In this document: positions 1 to 6,762 of the stretch, piece after piece
Numbering within the stretch: the stretch's first letter is position 1
How the letters are laid out: each line of letters starts with the position of its first letter
Source of the DNA: CAYGFH01 sp964430295
GTDB taxonomy: Bacteria > Patescibacteriota > Microgenomatia > UBA10105 > UBA927
Assembly (NCBI GenBank): GCA_964430295.1
Contig: CAYSEV010000032.1
Span: 1 to 14,577, forward strand
Reading direction: 5' to 3'
DNA: 14,577 nt
The notes under the pieces: model-generated
Seen by the model: the letters and a program-made list of their open reading frames with translations, nothing else
The model's database searches: none
Told to the model about the DNA's origin: nothing
Translations under genes and position numbers: made by a program

Positions 1-583
1 TCATCCAGGCTTTTTGAGACGATGTAAATACGACATCGAGTTTTAGTTCATCTACAGGTAAATCAAGATTCCCAATGCCGGATACACTATCTACGATAAA
101 TAGAGGGTCACCATGCTCCCGTACAGCAACAGTAATAGCAGCCAAATCATTTGTTATAGCACTGGATGTTTCATTATGTGTAATAATAACAGCCTTGCAA
201 TTTGGTAATGTTGCATACGCTTCGGCAACTTTTACCGGATCTGCCGCTTCACCCATGGGGAAAGACACTACATGTACATCAAAATCAAATGCCTTTGCTG
301 CTTCAATAAATCTGTCTCCGAACTTACCTACGCTAACAGCTAATATTGTATCTCCTGGAGATAGTGTATTCACTAATGAAGCTTCCATCATACCGGTTCC
401 TGATGATGTAAAAAGGAACAGGTCATTGGTGGTCTGATAGAACTGCTTCGCCATATCAACTATCTCTTTGTGCAACGTCATATATTCTTGGCCTCGATGA
501 GAAATCATTGGCTGCGATAATGCGATAATTACTTCCGGAGGCAATGGGGTCGGACCGGGTATACGAAGATTTACTTGTGACAT
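1..583 (-). CDS. Class V aminotransferase (alanine-glyoxylate / serine-pyruvate type), 3' part outside window
   Basis: The 194 visible residues form the first half of a fold-type I PLP aminotransferase of class V. The N-terminus has the family's IPGPTPLPPEV opening (residues 8-18), followed by SGTG at 61-64, HNETSSA at 136-142 in place of the usual HxETSTG, and VDSVSGIGN at 164-172, where D165 should contact the PLP pyridine nitrogen. The window ends inside SSQKAWM, whose K191 is the expected Schiff-base lysine. Such enzymes move an amino group between alanine or serine and glyoxylate or another 2-oxo acid in the cytoplasm; the substrate cannot be told from this half. The start is ATG at 581-583; no in-frame alternative lies upstream and no Shine-Dalgarno sequence precedes it. 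It lies downstream of the 16S terminator on the same strand and has its own promoter-like boxes. The family is clear; the specificity is not. Confidence 0.9.
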   Translation of the reverse strand, partial: MSQVNLRIPGPTPLPPEVIIALSQPMISHRGQEYMTLHKEIVDMAKQFYQTTNDLFLFTSSGTGMMEASLVNTLSPGDTILAVSVGKFGDRFIEAAKAFDFDVHVVSFPMGEAADPVKVAEAYATLPNCKAVIITHNETSSAITNDLAAITVAVREHGDPLFIVDSVSGIGNLDLPVDELKLDVVFTSSQKAWM

Positions 584-594
584 ATATGAATCAT

Positions 595-622
595 ATCATA
601 TTTTCTTTCGCATACATGACAG
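595..622 (-). promoter_or_regulatory. Putative promoter of the aminotransferase gene
   Basis: On the minus strand CTGTCA (617-622, 4/6 to TTGACA) is 16 bases from TATGAT (595-600, 5/6 to TATAAT). Only 11 bases separate the -10 box from the ATG, so the transcript would have a leader of about 4-6 bases. A second TATGAT overlaps slightly downstream. Prediction by eye only. Confidence 0.35.
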
Positions 623-664
623 CTTCATGACACATATGAAACGATAGATATTCGGTATAAAAAG

Positions 665-694
665 CCAAAAAAAATCCCCCGTAGGGGATCTTTT
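665..694 (-). terminator. Intrinsic terminator of the 16S rRNA unit (possibly bidirectional)
   Basis: On the minus strand GATCCCC, a short loop and a GGGGGAT arm are followed by a run of eight T (667-674), the layout of a rho-independent terminator. It starts just beyond the 3' arm of the 16S processing stem, so it would end the pre-16S transcript. The plus strand also reads hairpin then TTTTCTTT, so it could act in both directions, though no plus-strand gene precedes it. Confidence 0.75.
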
Positions 695-701
695 CTTTAT
701 T

Positions 702-723
702 GACTACCAAATGGTGATAAGAA
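702..723 (-). repeat. 3' arm of the 16S precursor processing stem
   Basis: As RNA this trailer segment pairs with the leader segment at 2635-2656: 21 of 22 positions pair (19 Watson-Crick, 2 G-U, one A-A mismatch), and pairing continues a few bases outward with one more mismatch. A long stem bringing together the ends of pre-16S is the usual RNase III substrate in bacteria. That RNase III cuts here is inferred. Confidence 0.75.
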
Positions 724-884
724 AACTGTTTGAGAGAATCGCTACCACTTCTGTACATCAGAAAGTGGGATCAAAATGCGATTGTTTAAAACGTCACTCT
801 CAGTGACGTGATTAATCGAATGTATTTTGAATTCCTTAAAGATTGCTCTCTGTAAATTCTCAATACACCCAATTTTAAAAATAG
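724..884 (-). other. 16S rRNA 3' trailer with two hairpins, no gene
   Basis: This stretch lies between the mature 16S 3' end and the processing-stem arm. It holds a perfect 8-bp, 3-base-loop hairpin at 791-809, followed on the minus strand by TTTT, and a bulged hairpin at 745-768 (CCACTT/AAGTGG arms). A boxA-like TCTTTAA lies between them and the 16S end. There is no tRNA cloverleaf and no start of a 23S gene. Confidence 0.6.
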
Positions 885-1238
885 AAAGGAGGTGATCCAT
901 CCCCAGCTTCGGCTAGGGATACCTTGTTACGACTTAAGCCTCATCATCAATCTCTATCTCGTCCGCATACGCGACCTTCGATAGTTATCGACTTTGCTGC
1001 CTTGACGGGCGGTGTGTACAAGACCCGAGAACGTATTCACCGCGGCCTGCTGATCCGCGATTACTACCGATTCCGACTTCATGAGGGCGGGTTGCAGCCC
1101 TCAATCTGAACTGAGGCGAAATTTAGTGGGGATTTGCTTGACATTGCTGCCTTGCGTCCCATTGTTATTCGCCATTGTAGGGTGTGTGTTACCCAAGTTA
1201 TAAGCGCCGTGCTGACTTGACGTCGTCCGTTCCTTCCT

Positions 1239-1284
1239 CCCCCGAAATTTATACTCAAAACAAATTGAGTACACATTTCGGGGG
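1239..1284 (-). other. Expanded helix 40 (V7) of 16S rRNA
   Basis: Between GAGAC and GAGGAAGG, E. coli has 17 nt; here there are 48. The insert folds as a hairpin with CCCCCGAAAT and ATTTCGGGGG arms and an inner stem from TACTCAA and TTGAGTA. It encodes no protein and looks like a longer rRNA hairpin. Confidence 0.8.
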
Positions 1285-1344
1285 CGGTCTCCAATGAAAC
1301 ATATAACATTGGACACGGGTTGCGCTCGTTCTCCCACTTAAGGG

Positions 1345-1381
<37 letters not shown>

Positions 1382-1497
1382 TGCTGTGCTACCATCCTTG
1401 CGGATAGCCACCTGTTTCCAGGCGGTTAAAACGGTAACATGTCAAAACTTGGTGAGGTCTTTCGCTTTGTATCGAATTGAACCACACGCTCCACCGG

Positions 1498-1529
<32 letters not shown>

Positions 1530-1576
1530 TAATCTTGCGATCGTACTCCCCAGGCGGTCTGCTTAACGCGTTAGCT

Positions 1577-1701
1577 TACGACACCCCTTCACAAAATACA
1601 CAATGTTTATCGTTCATAGTTGATAGTTCATAGTAAATACTATGAACGACGAACTCTGAACCCAAAAAACGATTTTGTACTTAGTGAAAGGGCATCTAGC
1701 A
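1577..1701 (-). other. Expanded helix 26 (V5) of 16S rRNA
   Basis: Between CATGTC and AGCTAACG of the rRNA there are 125 nt where E. coli has 36. The outer arms CCCTTTCAC and GTGAAGGGG pair over 9 bp with one G-U. Inside is a TTTTTT stretch and a set of heptamer repeats forming a 10-bp palindrome. It lacks an intron-encoded ORF. Confidence 0.85.
1613..1647. repeat. Heptamer tandem repeat plus inverted copy inside the 16S helix 26 insert
   Basis: On the plus strand three 7-base units run head to tail, TTCATAG (1613-1619), TTGATAG (1620-1626) and TTCATAG (1627-1633). TAAATAC follows, then TATGAAC, the inverted form of the unit. GTTCATAGTA and TACTATGAAC make a perfect 10-bp palindrome with a 2-base loop. 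The arrangement resembles the short tandemly repeated repetitive (STRR) heptamers known from filamentous cyanobacteria; no kinship is claimed. Confidence 0.8.
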
Positions 1702-2386
1702 GACATGCGTTTAGGGCTAGGACTACGCAGGTCTCTAATCTGCTTCGCTCCCCTAGCTTTCGTGTCTCAGTGTCAGGTGAGGCCCAGAAAGGTGCCTTCG
1801 CCTTTGGTGTTCCTCATGATATCAACGCATTTCACTGCTTCACCATGAGTTCCCCTTTCCTCTGCCACCCTCAAGTCTATCCATCTCGTACCCAACGCCG
1901 AGGTTAAGCCTCGGGCTTTCAAGTACGATGCGATAAACCACCTACACGACTCTTTACGCCCAGTGAATCCGGATAACGCTTGCATCCTACGTATTACCGC
2001 GACTGCTGGCACGTAGTTTGTAGATGCTTATTCTCCTCAGCTTCATGCCGAGGCAAAAGAAGTTTACGACCCGAGGGCCTTCATCCTTCACGCGGCGTCG
2101 CGTGGTCAGGCTTTCGCCCATTGCCAACGATTCCCAGTTGCTGCCATCCGTAGATGTATGGCCCGTGTCTCAGTGCCATTGTGGGGGGTCGCGCTCTCAC
2201 GCCCCCTATCCGTCGTCGCCTTGGTAGGCCTTTACCCCACCAACTAGCTGATAGACACAAGGCCGCTCCAATACCGAGGGGTTAACCTCTTTACCCGTAA
2301 GGGATCATGCGATATTACCCCGTCTTTCGACGAGCTATGTCACAGTAAAGGGTACGTTCCTTGCTTATACTCACCCGTCCGCCACT

Positions 2387-2541
2387 GATTTCGTGCTTAG
2401 CACAAAAATAATTAATCGTTGCTTTAAACTTACCACTTGATACGCCAAATTTAATAGAAATAACTGACTATTAGTGCTATGGCATAACAAGCTATAAGAA
2501 AAGCAACAAAACACTAATTATCTTAGTGCTAAGCACAATTT
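2387..2541 (-). other. Expanded helix 6 (V1) of 16S rRNA
   Basis: Between CGAACGG and AGTGGCGGAC there are 155 nt against 31 in E. coli. The insert is closed by a perfect 11-bp stem, GTGCTTAGCAC (2526-2536 as RNA) with GTGCTAAGCAC (2393-2403). Further in, AATTA/TAATT and an exact GTTGCTTT/AAAGCAAC pair continue the helix. No ORF is present. Confidence 0.85.
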
Positions 2542-2561
2542 CCGTTCGACTTGCATGCTTA

Positions 2562-2604
<43 letters not shown>

Positions 2605-2629
2605 AAAAAAGTCCCGATGTAAATCGGGA
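2605..2629 (-). promoter_or_regulatory. Terminator-like hairpin at the 16S 5' boundary
   Basis: In the leader strand TCCCGAT, a 4-base loop and ATCGGGA form a 7-bp hairpin followed by C and six T (2605-2610). The T run coincides with the expected mature 16S 5' end, 7 bases before AGAGTTTG. It looks like an intrinsic terminator but lies inside the rRNA transcription unit, so it is either read through with antitermination or serves as a processing signal. Confidence 0.55.
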
Positions 2630-2634
2630 TAGGA

Positions 2635-2656
2635 TTCCTATCACCATTTGATTGTC
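2635..2656 (-). repeat. 5' arm of the 16S precursor processing stem
   Basis: Leader partner of the arm at 702-723; 21 of 22 positions pair. The arm contains TTGACA at its edge (2652-2657), which would resemble a -35 box, but no -10 box lies at a suitable distance and the pairing argues it is transcribed. Confidence 0.75.
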
Positions 2657-2669
2657 AATTAAACATGTA

Positions 2670-2681
2670 AAATTGTTAAAG
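2670..2681 (-). promoter_or_regulatory. boxA-like rRNA antitermination element
   Basis: The leader strand reads CTTTAACAATTT, identical over 12 bases to part of the E. coli rrn boxA region (TGCTCTTTAACAATTT). It lies 13 bases upstream of the processing stem, where a boxA is expected. In known systems boxA RNA binds NusB-NusE and lets polymerase pass terminators. The rRNA promoter must lie upstream of it, between here and the end of the PAP2 gene; I could not single out a convincing one. Confidence 0.55.
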
Positions 2682-2697
2682 TACTACTCTGAAAGAC

Positions 2698-2721
2698 AAA
2701 AAACCCGACCACTCGGTCGGG
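2698..2721 (-). terminator. Intrinsic terminator after the envelope gene run
   Basis: On the minus strand CCCGACC, loop GAGT and GGTCGGG form a perfect 7-bp GC-rich hairpin, followed by six T and then GTCTTT. It begins 34 bases past the stop of the PAP2 gene and separates that operon from the 16S unit. Confidence 0.85.
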
Positions 2722-2755
2722 ATATAATCCTTCACCAATGGTCGTATTCAGTCAC

Positions 2756-3493
2756 TCATTGTCTGTCAATTATAAGTGAGTTGACAGCTAGAGTCAATAG
2801 ACCGAACCCAAGCCCTAATAAAGCACCCCCAAACACATCGCTTAGCCAGTGGTGACCCAGGTAAATGCGGCTCACTGAGACAAGAAATATATAGGCAACC
2901 AATACAATTAGTAAGGCAAATTTCCTGAATCTTCCAAACACAACCGTATATTGAAGAGCAAAAATAAGATATACCACTACACTTATAAATATTGATCGGG
3001 CTACATGCCCGGAAGGATATGAAAAACTCTCATTTATATAATACTTCGGAAATATTGTTGTCGGATTTTTAATCATAAAAAATGGCGGAGCAGGATGATG
3101 AACAACAGTTTTTCCATACACTTCTCCGGCAATAAGAAGAGCAAAACATATAGGAATGCTCAACGACAGCAAATTGAATTTCTTTTGCTTCCAGTTGTAT
3201 AGAGATAAAAAAAACAAAAATACAATACTGATTACAGAAAATTCCGGGCTTGCTAAAAACGTTGATCCTTCCATGATGTTTCCGACAAGTTCTACAAGTC
3301 GAAGTTTTGAGGACTTGTCTATTTTCTCCTGAATTTTTACAGTTACTGCAAAATCTGTTTGCTTTAAAAACCCGCGATTTACCTCACGACTAAATCCGTA
3401 GAAAATTACAAATAATATTAATACAAGTCCGATGATTATATATTTTTTGTATGTACTCAACATAATTATCCTACGCATTATATATGGTTTCAC
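2756..3493 (-). CDS. PAP2-family membrane phosphatase with altered motif 1
   Basis: A 245-residue protein of the PAP2 / type 2 phosphatidic acid phosphatase superfamily, which removes phosphate from lipid phosphates or pyrophosphates (for example undecaprenyl pyrophosphate) at the membrane. There are about six hydrophobic segments (17-33, 86-99, 108-122, 165-185, 191-207, 221-240). Motif 2 is PSGH (160-163) and motif 3 is SR-x5-H-xxx-D with S208, R209, H215 and D219. Motif 1 should read K-x6-RP, but here K128 is followed by A135-P136, so the phosphate-binding arginine is missing. The GTG start overlaps the stop of the SGNH gene as GTGA, pointing to translational coupling. An ATG at 3461-3463 preceded by AGGA is a good alternative that removes ten residues. 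It is last in its operon and followed by a terminator. Confidence 0.88.
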   Translation of the reverse strand: MKPYIMRRIIMLSTYKKYIIIGLVLILFVIFYGFSREVNRGFLKQTDFAVTVKIQEKIDKSSKLRLVELVGNIMEGSTFLASPEFSVISIVFLFFLSLYNWKQKKFNLLSLSIPICFALLIAGEVYGKTVVHHPAPPFFMIKNPTTIFPKYYINESFSYPSGHVARSIFISVVVYLIFALQYTVVFGRFRKFALLIVLVAYIFLVSVSRIYLGHHWLSDVFGGALLGLGFGLLTLAVNSLIIDRQ

Positions 3494-4482
3494 TTACACG
3501 GAATAAGATTATTGGTTATCAAACTTCTAAGTATATCTTTTGCGATAATCTCATGTCCCTGAATATCAGGGTGACCGTCTGATAATAGTCCTTTATGGAG
3601 AGCAGGTATATCTGTGATTGTTGATGAGACCGTAACACCATATTGTCCTTTTGACCATGATATAAGTTTGTCTACATATGACTTCGGATTTGGAAACGTT
3701 GCGATTAATAAAGGAGTATTTCCCCGTACGCGAAAAAAATCATTCCACCACGAATAAATCATATCCTCGATCTGAACATCCGAATAATGGAGTCGTATAT
3801 CTTTCCGAGCCAATAGCCACTCGGGGTGATATTCTCCCTGTGATTTATATTGTTTTATCTGTTCATCGGTCAGAATGTTACTGTGATATTCCACATATTT
3901 CTGCATAATCTCGCGCGTCCTATCAAATCCACTTCTTGATTCCAACCAAATAATGAGGTCAGGATTATACTTAACCCCTCGTAACTTGTACCTGTGAGAA
4001 ATATATTGAACATCATACCCTCCTACTCCTAAATTGATAACCTCGAACACATAACCTTTATTTGCACAATAATCACTGTTTAATAGGTGTTCAAGTTTTT
4101 TTGGCCAAGATTCATACGTGTTAACATATTGACCAAATGTGAATGAATCTCCAAGGGTTATGATTCTATACGTTCCTGCTGGCTTAATGATCTCATAATT
4201 ACGAATATCATTCAGAGTATCATTATTGATTGTATAGTGTACAGCATAACCTAACCATTCAGCAGAATCTTTGATCACACCTGGTTTTGGCTCATAAAAA
4301 TATTTTAGCCCATCACTCGGATTCAAATTGAATTTCACTGAATCCATTGGGATAACTGTTACTCTTCCCATGATATTTTCCACCTTATTCTTTTGTGAGT
4401 ACGCCAAATTTCCAAGAAGTATAATTACTATTATTTCAATTGCTACAATTATTATTAATATAATTCTGAAATTCCATTTCAT
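3490..4482 (-). CDS. Membrane-anchored SGNH/GDSL hydrolase (copy 1)
   Basis: A 330-residue protein with an N-terminal hydrophobic anchor (6-26) and then an SGNH hydrolase domain. Block I is GDSFTFG (111-117, nucleophile S113), block II is NLGVGGYD (150-157) and block V is DGHPDIQGH (302-310, D302 and H304). The block III GxND motif is not clear. Such enzymes are esterases or O-acetyl hydrolases/transferases acting on lipids, peptidoglycan or polysaccharide; the anchor suggests an extracytoplasmic domain. A conserved stretch before the domain (FYEPKPG at 62-68 and YTIN-DTLN at 83-91) is shared with the next gene upstream, so the two are paralogues. The start has no Shine-Dalgarno but reads CTATATATG. 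It is separated from copy 2 by 140 bases and overlaps the PAP2 gene by 4. The substrate is unknown. Confidence 0.85.
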   Translation of the reverse strand: MKWNFRIILIIIVAIEIIVIILLGNLAYSQKNKVENIMGRVTVIPMDSVKFNLNPSDGLKYFYEPKPGVIKDSAEWLGYAVHYTINNDTLNDIRNYEIIKPAGTYRIITLGDSFTFGQYVNTYESWPKKLEHLLNSDYCANKGYVFEVINLGVGGYDVQYISHRYKLRGVKYNPDLIIWLESRSGFDRTREIMQKYVEYHSNILTDEQIKQYKSQGEYHPEWLLARKDIRLHYSDVQIEDMIYSWWNDFFRVRGNTPLLIATFPNPKSYVDKLISWSKGQYGVTVSSTITDIPALHKGLLSDGHPDIQGHEIIAKDILRSLITNNLIPCK

Positions 4483-4622
4483 ATATAGAGCAGTATAGTG
4501 CTACATACTGTTATGCATATACAAATATGTTTTCATTATTGTATGACGGATTTATACGTTAGCCCAATTTTTGAAAATTAAACATGCAATCCTTTACACG
4601 GCAAAATCTCTTAAGAAATAGA
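4483..4622 (-). promoter_or_regulatory. Intergenic region between the SGNH genes with possible internal promoter
   Basis: This is the only sizeable gap in the six-gene run. TACAAT (4538-4543, 5/6 to TATAAT) lies 18 bases downstream of TTGGGC (4562-4567, 3/6 to TTGACA). No clear terminator follows SGNH copy 2, so copy 1 is probably reached both by readthrough and perhaps by this weak promoter. Confidence 0.25.
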
Positions 4623-5633
4623 TTATAAGGTGCAAAGTATTTTTTTATTACTCCTAAGCAATGCATATATATCTTTCGCATAAAGAGTATGACCCAGTTG
4701 GTTTGGATGAGTGTCAGGGAAAGTTGTACCTGGAATGAGATCAATATTTGGAATATTAGAGTAAATAAGTGTGGGATATTTTCTATATTCTTTGAAAATA
4801 CGCAATAATGCCATATATTGTGGACTAATATTGTTAGCAATGATGATAAGCTGACCTGAATATTCTTCCGAAAAGTCATACAATGATGCATTTTCCTGCT
4901 CTACTAGCTTCATCAATGGATATTTTTTAAGTGTATCCTCTACAGCAATATGAGCTGCCGGGAAATAATCTCCATTCTTTTGATACATTTTAGCCTGATC
5001 AGCAGTCATATTTGTAGCTATTTGAAGCTCTTGTTTCGTAACAATTTCACGAACAACAAAAAAATGATGATTATTTATAAACCAAATCACAGCATCAGGC
5101 TTATATTTTATTCCACGCCTTTTATATCTTTCCGATGCAAAGTTCAAATCATACCCCCGTACCCCAAGATTTATAACCTCGTATTTCTGGATCGCAGGAC
5201 ATGGCAGATTTTTGTTTAACATAGCTTCAAGTAATTCTGTCCAATTCTCTGATGTATTTACAAAATGACCAAAAGTAAACGAATCCCCAAGAGTAATAAT
5301 TCGATACGTGTCTTTAGGTTTCTCAATTGGGTAATCAAATCGTTCATTCAACGAATCAGCATTTATTGTATACGTAGCAGAACCAGTTGCCCAAGTATAA
5401 TTATTTACTTCAACCGAATATGGTTTAGGTTCATAGTACATGCTATACTTTGTACCTTTTGGAAAAATCAAAAATTCTTTTTTAAGGGGTATTGTAAGTG
5501 AGGGTTTTTGTCGTATAAGCCTGTTGTACATTATTGTCGCATATACCTTGATACCCAATATAATGTTTAGTATTAATAAACCTCCAAACAGTACTAAAAC
5601 AATAATATTTTTATATCCAACCTTTATACTCAT
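4623..5633 (-). CDS. Membrane-anchored SGNH/GDSL hydrolase (copy 2)
   Basis: A 336-residue paralogue of the neighbouring SGNH protein. It has an N-terminal membrane anchor (9-31), YYEPKP (66-71), TYTIN-DSLN (88-96), block I GDSFTFG (116-122, S118), block II NLGVRGYD (155-162) and block V DTHPNQLGH (307-315, D307 and H309). The block III region reads WFINNHHFF (184-192), with Asn in roughly the expected place. Around block I, YRIITLGDSFTFG is identical in the two copies, while the C-terminal thirds differ a great deal, suggesting an old tandem duplication with separate specificities. The ATG overlaps the methyltransferase stop as ATGA. It is probably an esterase or acyl-transfer enzyme of the outer face of the membrane; the substrate is not known. 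Confidence 0.85.
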   Translation of the reverse strand: MSIKVGYKNIIVLVLFGGLLILNIILGIKVYATIMYNRLIRQKPSLTIPLKKEFLIFPKGTKYSMYYEPKPYSVEVNNYTWATGSATYTINADSLNERFDYPIEKPKDTYRIITLGDSFTFGHFVNTSENWTELLEAMLNKNLPCPAIQKYEVINLGVRGYDLNFASERYKRRGIKYKPDAVIWFINNHHFFVVREIVTKQELQIATNMTADQAKMYQKNGDYFPAAHIAVEDTLKKYPLMKLVEQENASLYDFSEEYSGQLIIIANNISPQYMALLRIFKEYRKYPTLIYSNIPNIDLIPGTTFPDTHPNQLGHTLYAKDIYALLRSNKKILCTL

Positions 5634-6172
5634 GAGTAGGATTGAATTTTCTTCATAATTTCATAGAGGATTATTCCGCTAGAAACCATTACATTAAGGG
5701 ACGTATTAATGCCCCACATTGGCATTTCAACTATCATATCTGACGCATCTAGTACATCTTTTGAAACACCATACGATTCATTACCTACAACGATGGCAAG
5801 TGGAAAGGTATATTTCACATCTGTAAACGGTTTACTTCGCTCATCCTGTTCTACAGATACAATACGTATGGATGGATCAGAAGCTTTTAGTGTATCTATA
5901 GCCTCTTTTGCACTCGTACAATATTCCCAATCAACCCATTGCCATGTATTTATAGAAGCTTTTTTTATACGGGAATTTGGTGGCGTTAGTGTTTGCCCAC
6001 AAAGAATAACTTTAGTTGCAGCGACTGCGTCAGCAAGCCTGAATATTGAACCAACGTTATACGTATCTAATACATTGTCAAGAATAATAGTTACCGGATT
6101 TTTTTTGATGGTTTTAGCAAGCTCCGGATCAACTTCGCCAGTTCGCAGCTGTTTAGCATTTAAATGAATCAT
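5630..6172 (-). CDS. SpoU/TrmH-family RNA 2'-O-ribose methyltransferase
   Basis: A 180-residue SPOUT methyltransferase without the extra N-terminal substrate domain seen in larger members. Motif 1 is LDNVLDTYNVGSIFRLADA (31-49, with N39 and R45), motif 2 is VVGNESYGV (128-136, with N131-E132) and motif 3 is SLNVMVSSGIILYE (158-171). These form the knotted S-adenosylmethionine site of the SpoU class. The product would methylate a ribose 2'-OH in tRNA or rRNA; which nucleotide cannot be told. It begins 20 bases after the upstream PAP2 gene and overlaps SGNH copy 2 by ATGA. The start lacks a Shine-Dalgarno, and a perfect TATAAT sits 5 bases before the ATG, suggesting a leaderless transcript in addition to operon transcription. 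An RNA-modifying enzyme among envelope genes is probably just operon packing. Confidence 0.92.
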   Translation of the reverse strand: MIHLNAKQLRTGEVDPELAKTIKKNPVTIILDNVLDTYNVGSIFRLADAVAATKVILCGQTLTPPNSRIKKASINTWQWVDWEYCTSAKEAIDTLKASDPSIRIVSVEQDERSKPFTDVKYTFPLAIVVGNESYGVSKDVLDASDMIVEMPMWGINTSLNVMVSSGIILYEIMKKIQSYS

Positions 6173-6177
6173 ACGAC

Positions 6178-6183
6178 ATTATA
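6178..6183 (-). promoter_or_regulatory. Possible -10 box for a leaderless methyltransferase transcript
   Basis: A perfect TATAAT on the minus strand, five bases before the ATG at 6170-6172. There is no good -35 box at 16-18 bases (the sequence there is A-rich). If used, transcription would begin at or next to the start codon. Confidence 0.3.
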
Positions 6184-6192
6184 TCAAAGTAG

Positions 6193-6753
6193 TTACTGTC
6201 TTTTTTTATGTTTTGCGTTCCTGCTAGTTTTTTTAAACGATACATATTCTATTGCTGTAACAGCATATCCTATACCTGTACCCAATAGCGCTCCTCCAAG
6301 TACATCAAACATATAATGCACGCCGAGATATATTCTTGAGAATGATATGAATACTGCCAGAAGGTACATCCAGACACGTAGTTTAGGCTCTACGTGTGAA
6401 CAAACGTATGCAAATGCAAACGCCAGTGTTGCATGTGTAGACGGAAATGAATAATTTCCGGGAGTATCCAATATAATCGCACCCATCTCAGAATACGGCC
6501 TTGGACGCGCAATAATCAATTTAATGATGAACTCTGAGAGTACACCGAAAATTCCAACAGCGATAAATGGAATAAAAAATAAATGATCTTTTATTTCTTC
6601 ACGATAAAACAAACCAATTGCTACCAAAAACCAAACAAATCCCCAATGTCCTATACCCGAAAATCCCCTAGCTAAGGTATCTAATAGTACGGTATGCGGC
6701 AAATGATTTATGGCTAAAAACAAGTATGTATCAAGTGTTGTAATAAAATCCAT
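6193..6753 (-). CDS. PAP2-family membrane phosphatase
   Basis: A 186-residue integral membrane protein of the PAP2 superfamily. Motif 1 is complete, K78-x6-R85-P86 (KLIIARPRP). Motif 2 is PSTH (104-107) instead of PSGH, with the catalytic histidine kept. Motif 3 is SR-x5-H-xxx-D with S139, R140, H146 and D150. Hydrophobic segments lie near 38-50, 58-80, 106-119, 127-141 and 149-169, and the tail is basic. This size fits bacterial undecaprenyl-pyrophosphate or phosphatidylglycerophosphate phosphatases of the PgpB/BcrC type, which recycle the lipid carrier for cell-wall and glycan synthesis; the exact substrate is inferred. It starts 9 bases after the small membrane gene, with no Shine-Dalgarno, and is the better preserved of the two PAP2 copies in this operon. 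Confidence 0.92.
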   Translation of the reverse strand: MDFITTLDTYLFLAINHLPHTVLLDTLARGFSGIGHWGFVWFLVAIGLFYREEIKDHLFFIPFIAVGIFGVLSEFIIKLIIARPRPYSEMGAIILDTPGNYSFPSTHATLAFAFAYVCSHVEPKLRVWMYLLAVFISFSRIYLGVHYMFDVLGGALLGTGIGYAVTAIEYVSFKKTSRNAKHKKRQ

Positions 6754-6762
6754 GGAGCAAAG

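Noticed and set aside
75..437. 120-residue plus-strand open frame
   Set aside because: It is antisense to the aminotransferase, whose motifs are clear.
584..884. tRNA or start of 23S rRNA downstream of 16S
   Set aside because: No cloverleaf, no 23S start; only hairpins, the stem arm and a terminator are present before the aminotransferase.
1613..1647. CRISPR-like array
   Set aside because: The units are 7 bases long with no spacers.
1577..1701. Helix 26 insert as a group I intron or homing-endonuclease gene
   Set aside because: It is only about 90 bases longer than normal, has no endonuclease frame and no intron core; its arms pair as an extended rRNA hairpin.
2652..2657. TTGACA as the -35 box of the rRNA promoter
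   Set aside because: No TATAAT-like box lies 16-18 bases downstream, and the hexamer overlaps the arm that pairs with the trailer, so it is more likely transcribed.
4559..4891. 110-residue minus-strand open frame
   Set aside because: It mostly overlaps SGNH copy 2 in another frame and shows no family features.
5709..6167. 152-residue plus-strand open frame
   Set aside because: It is the antisense shadow of the SpoU/TrmH methyltransferase.
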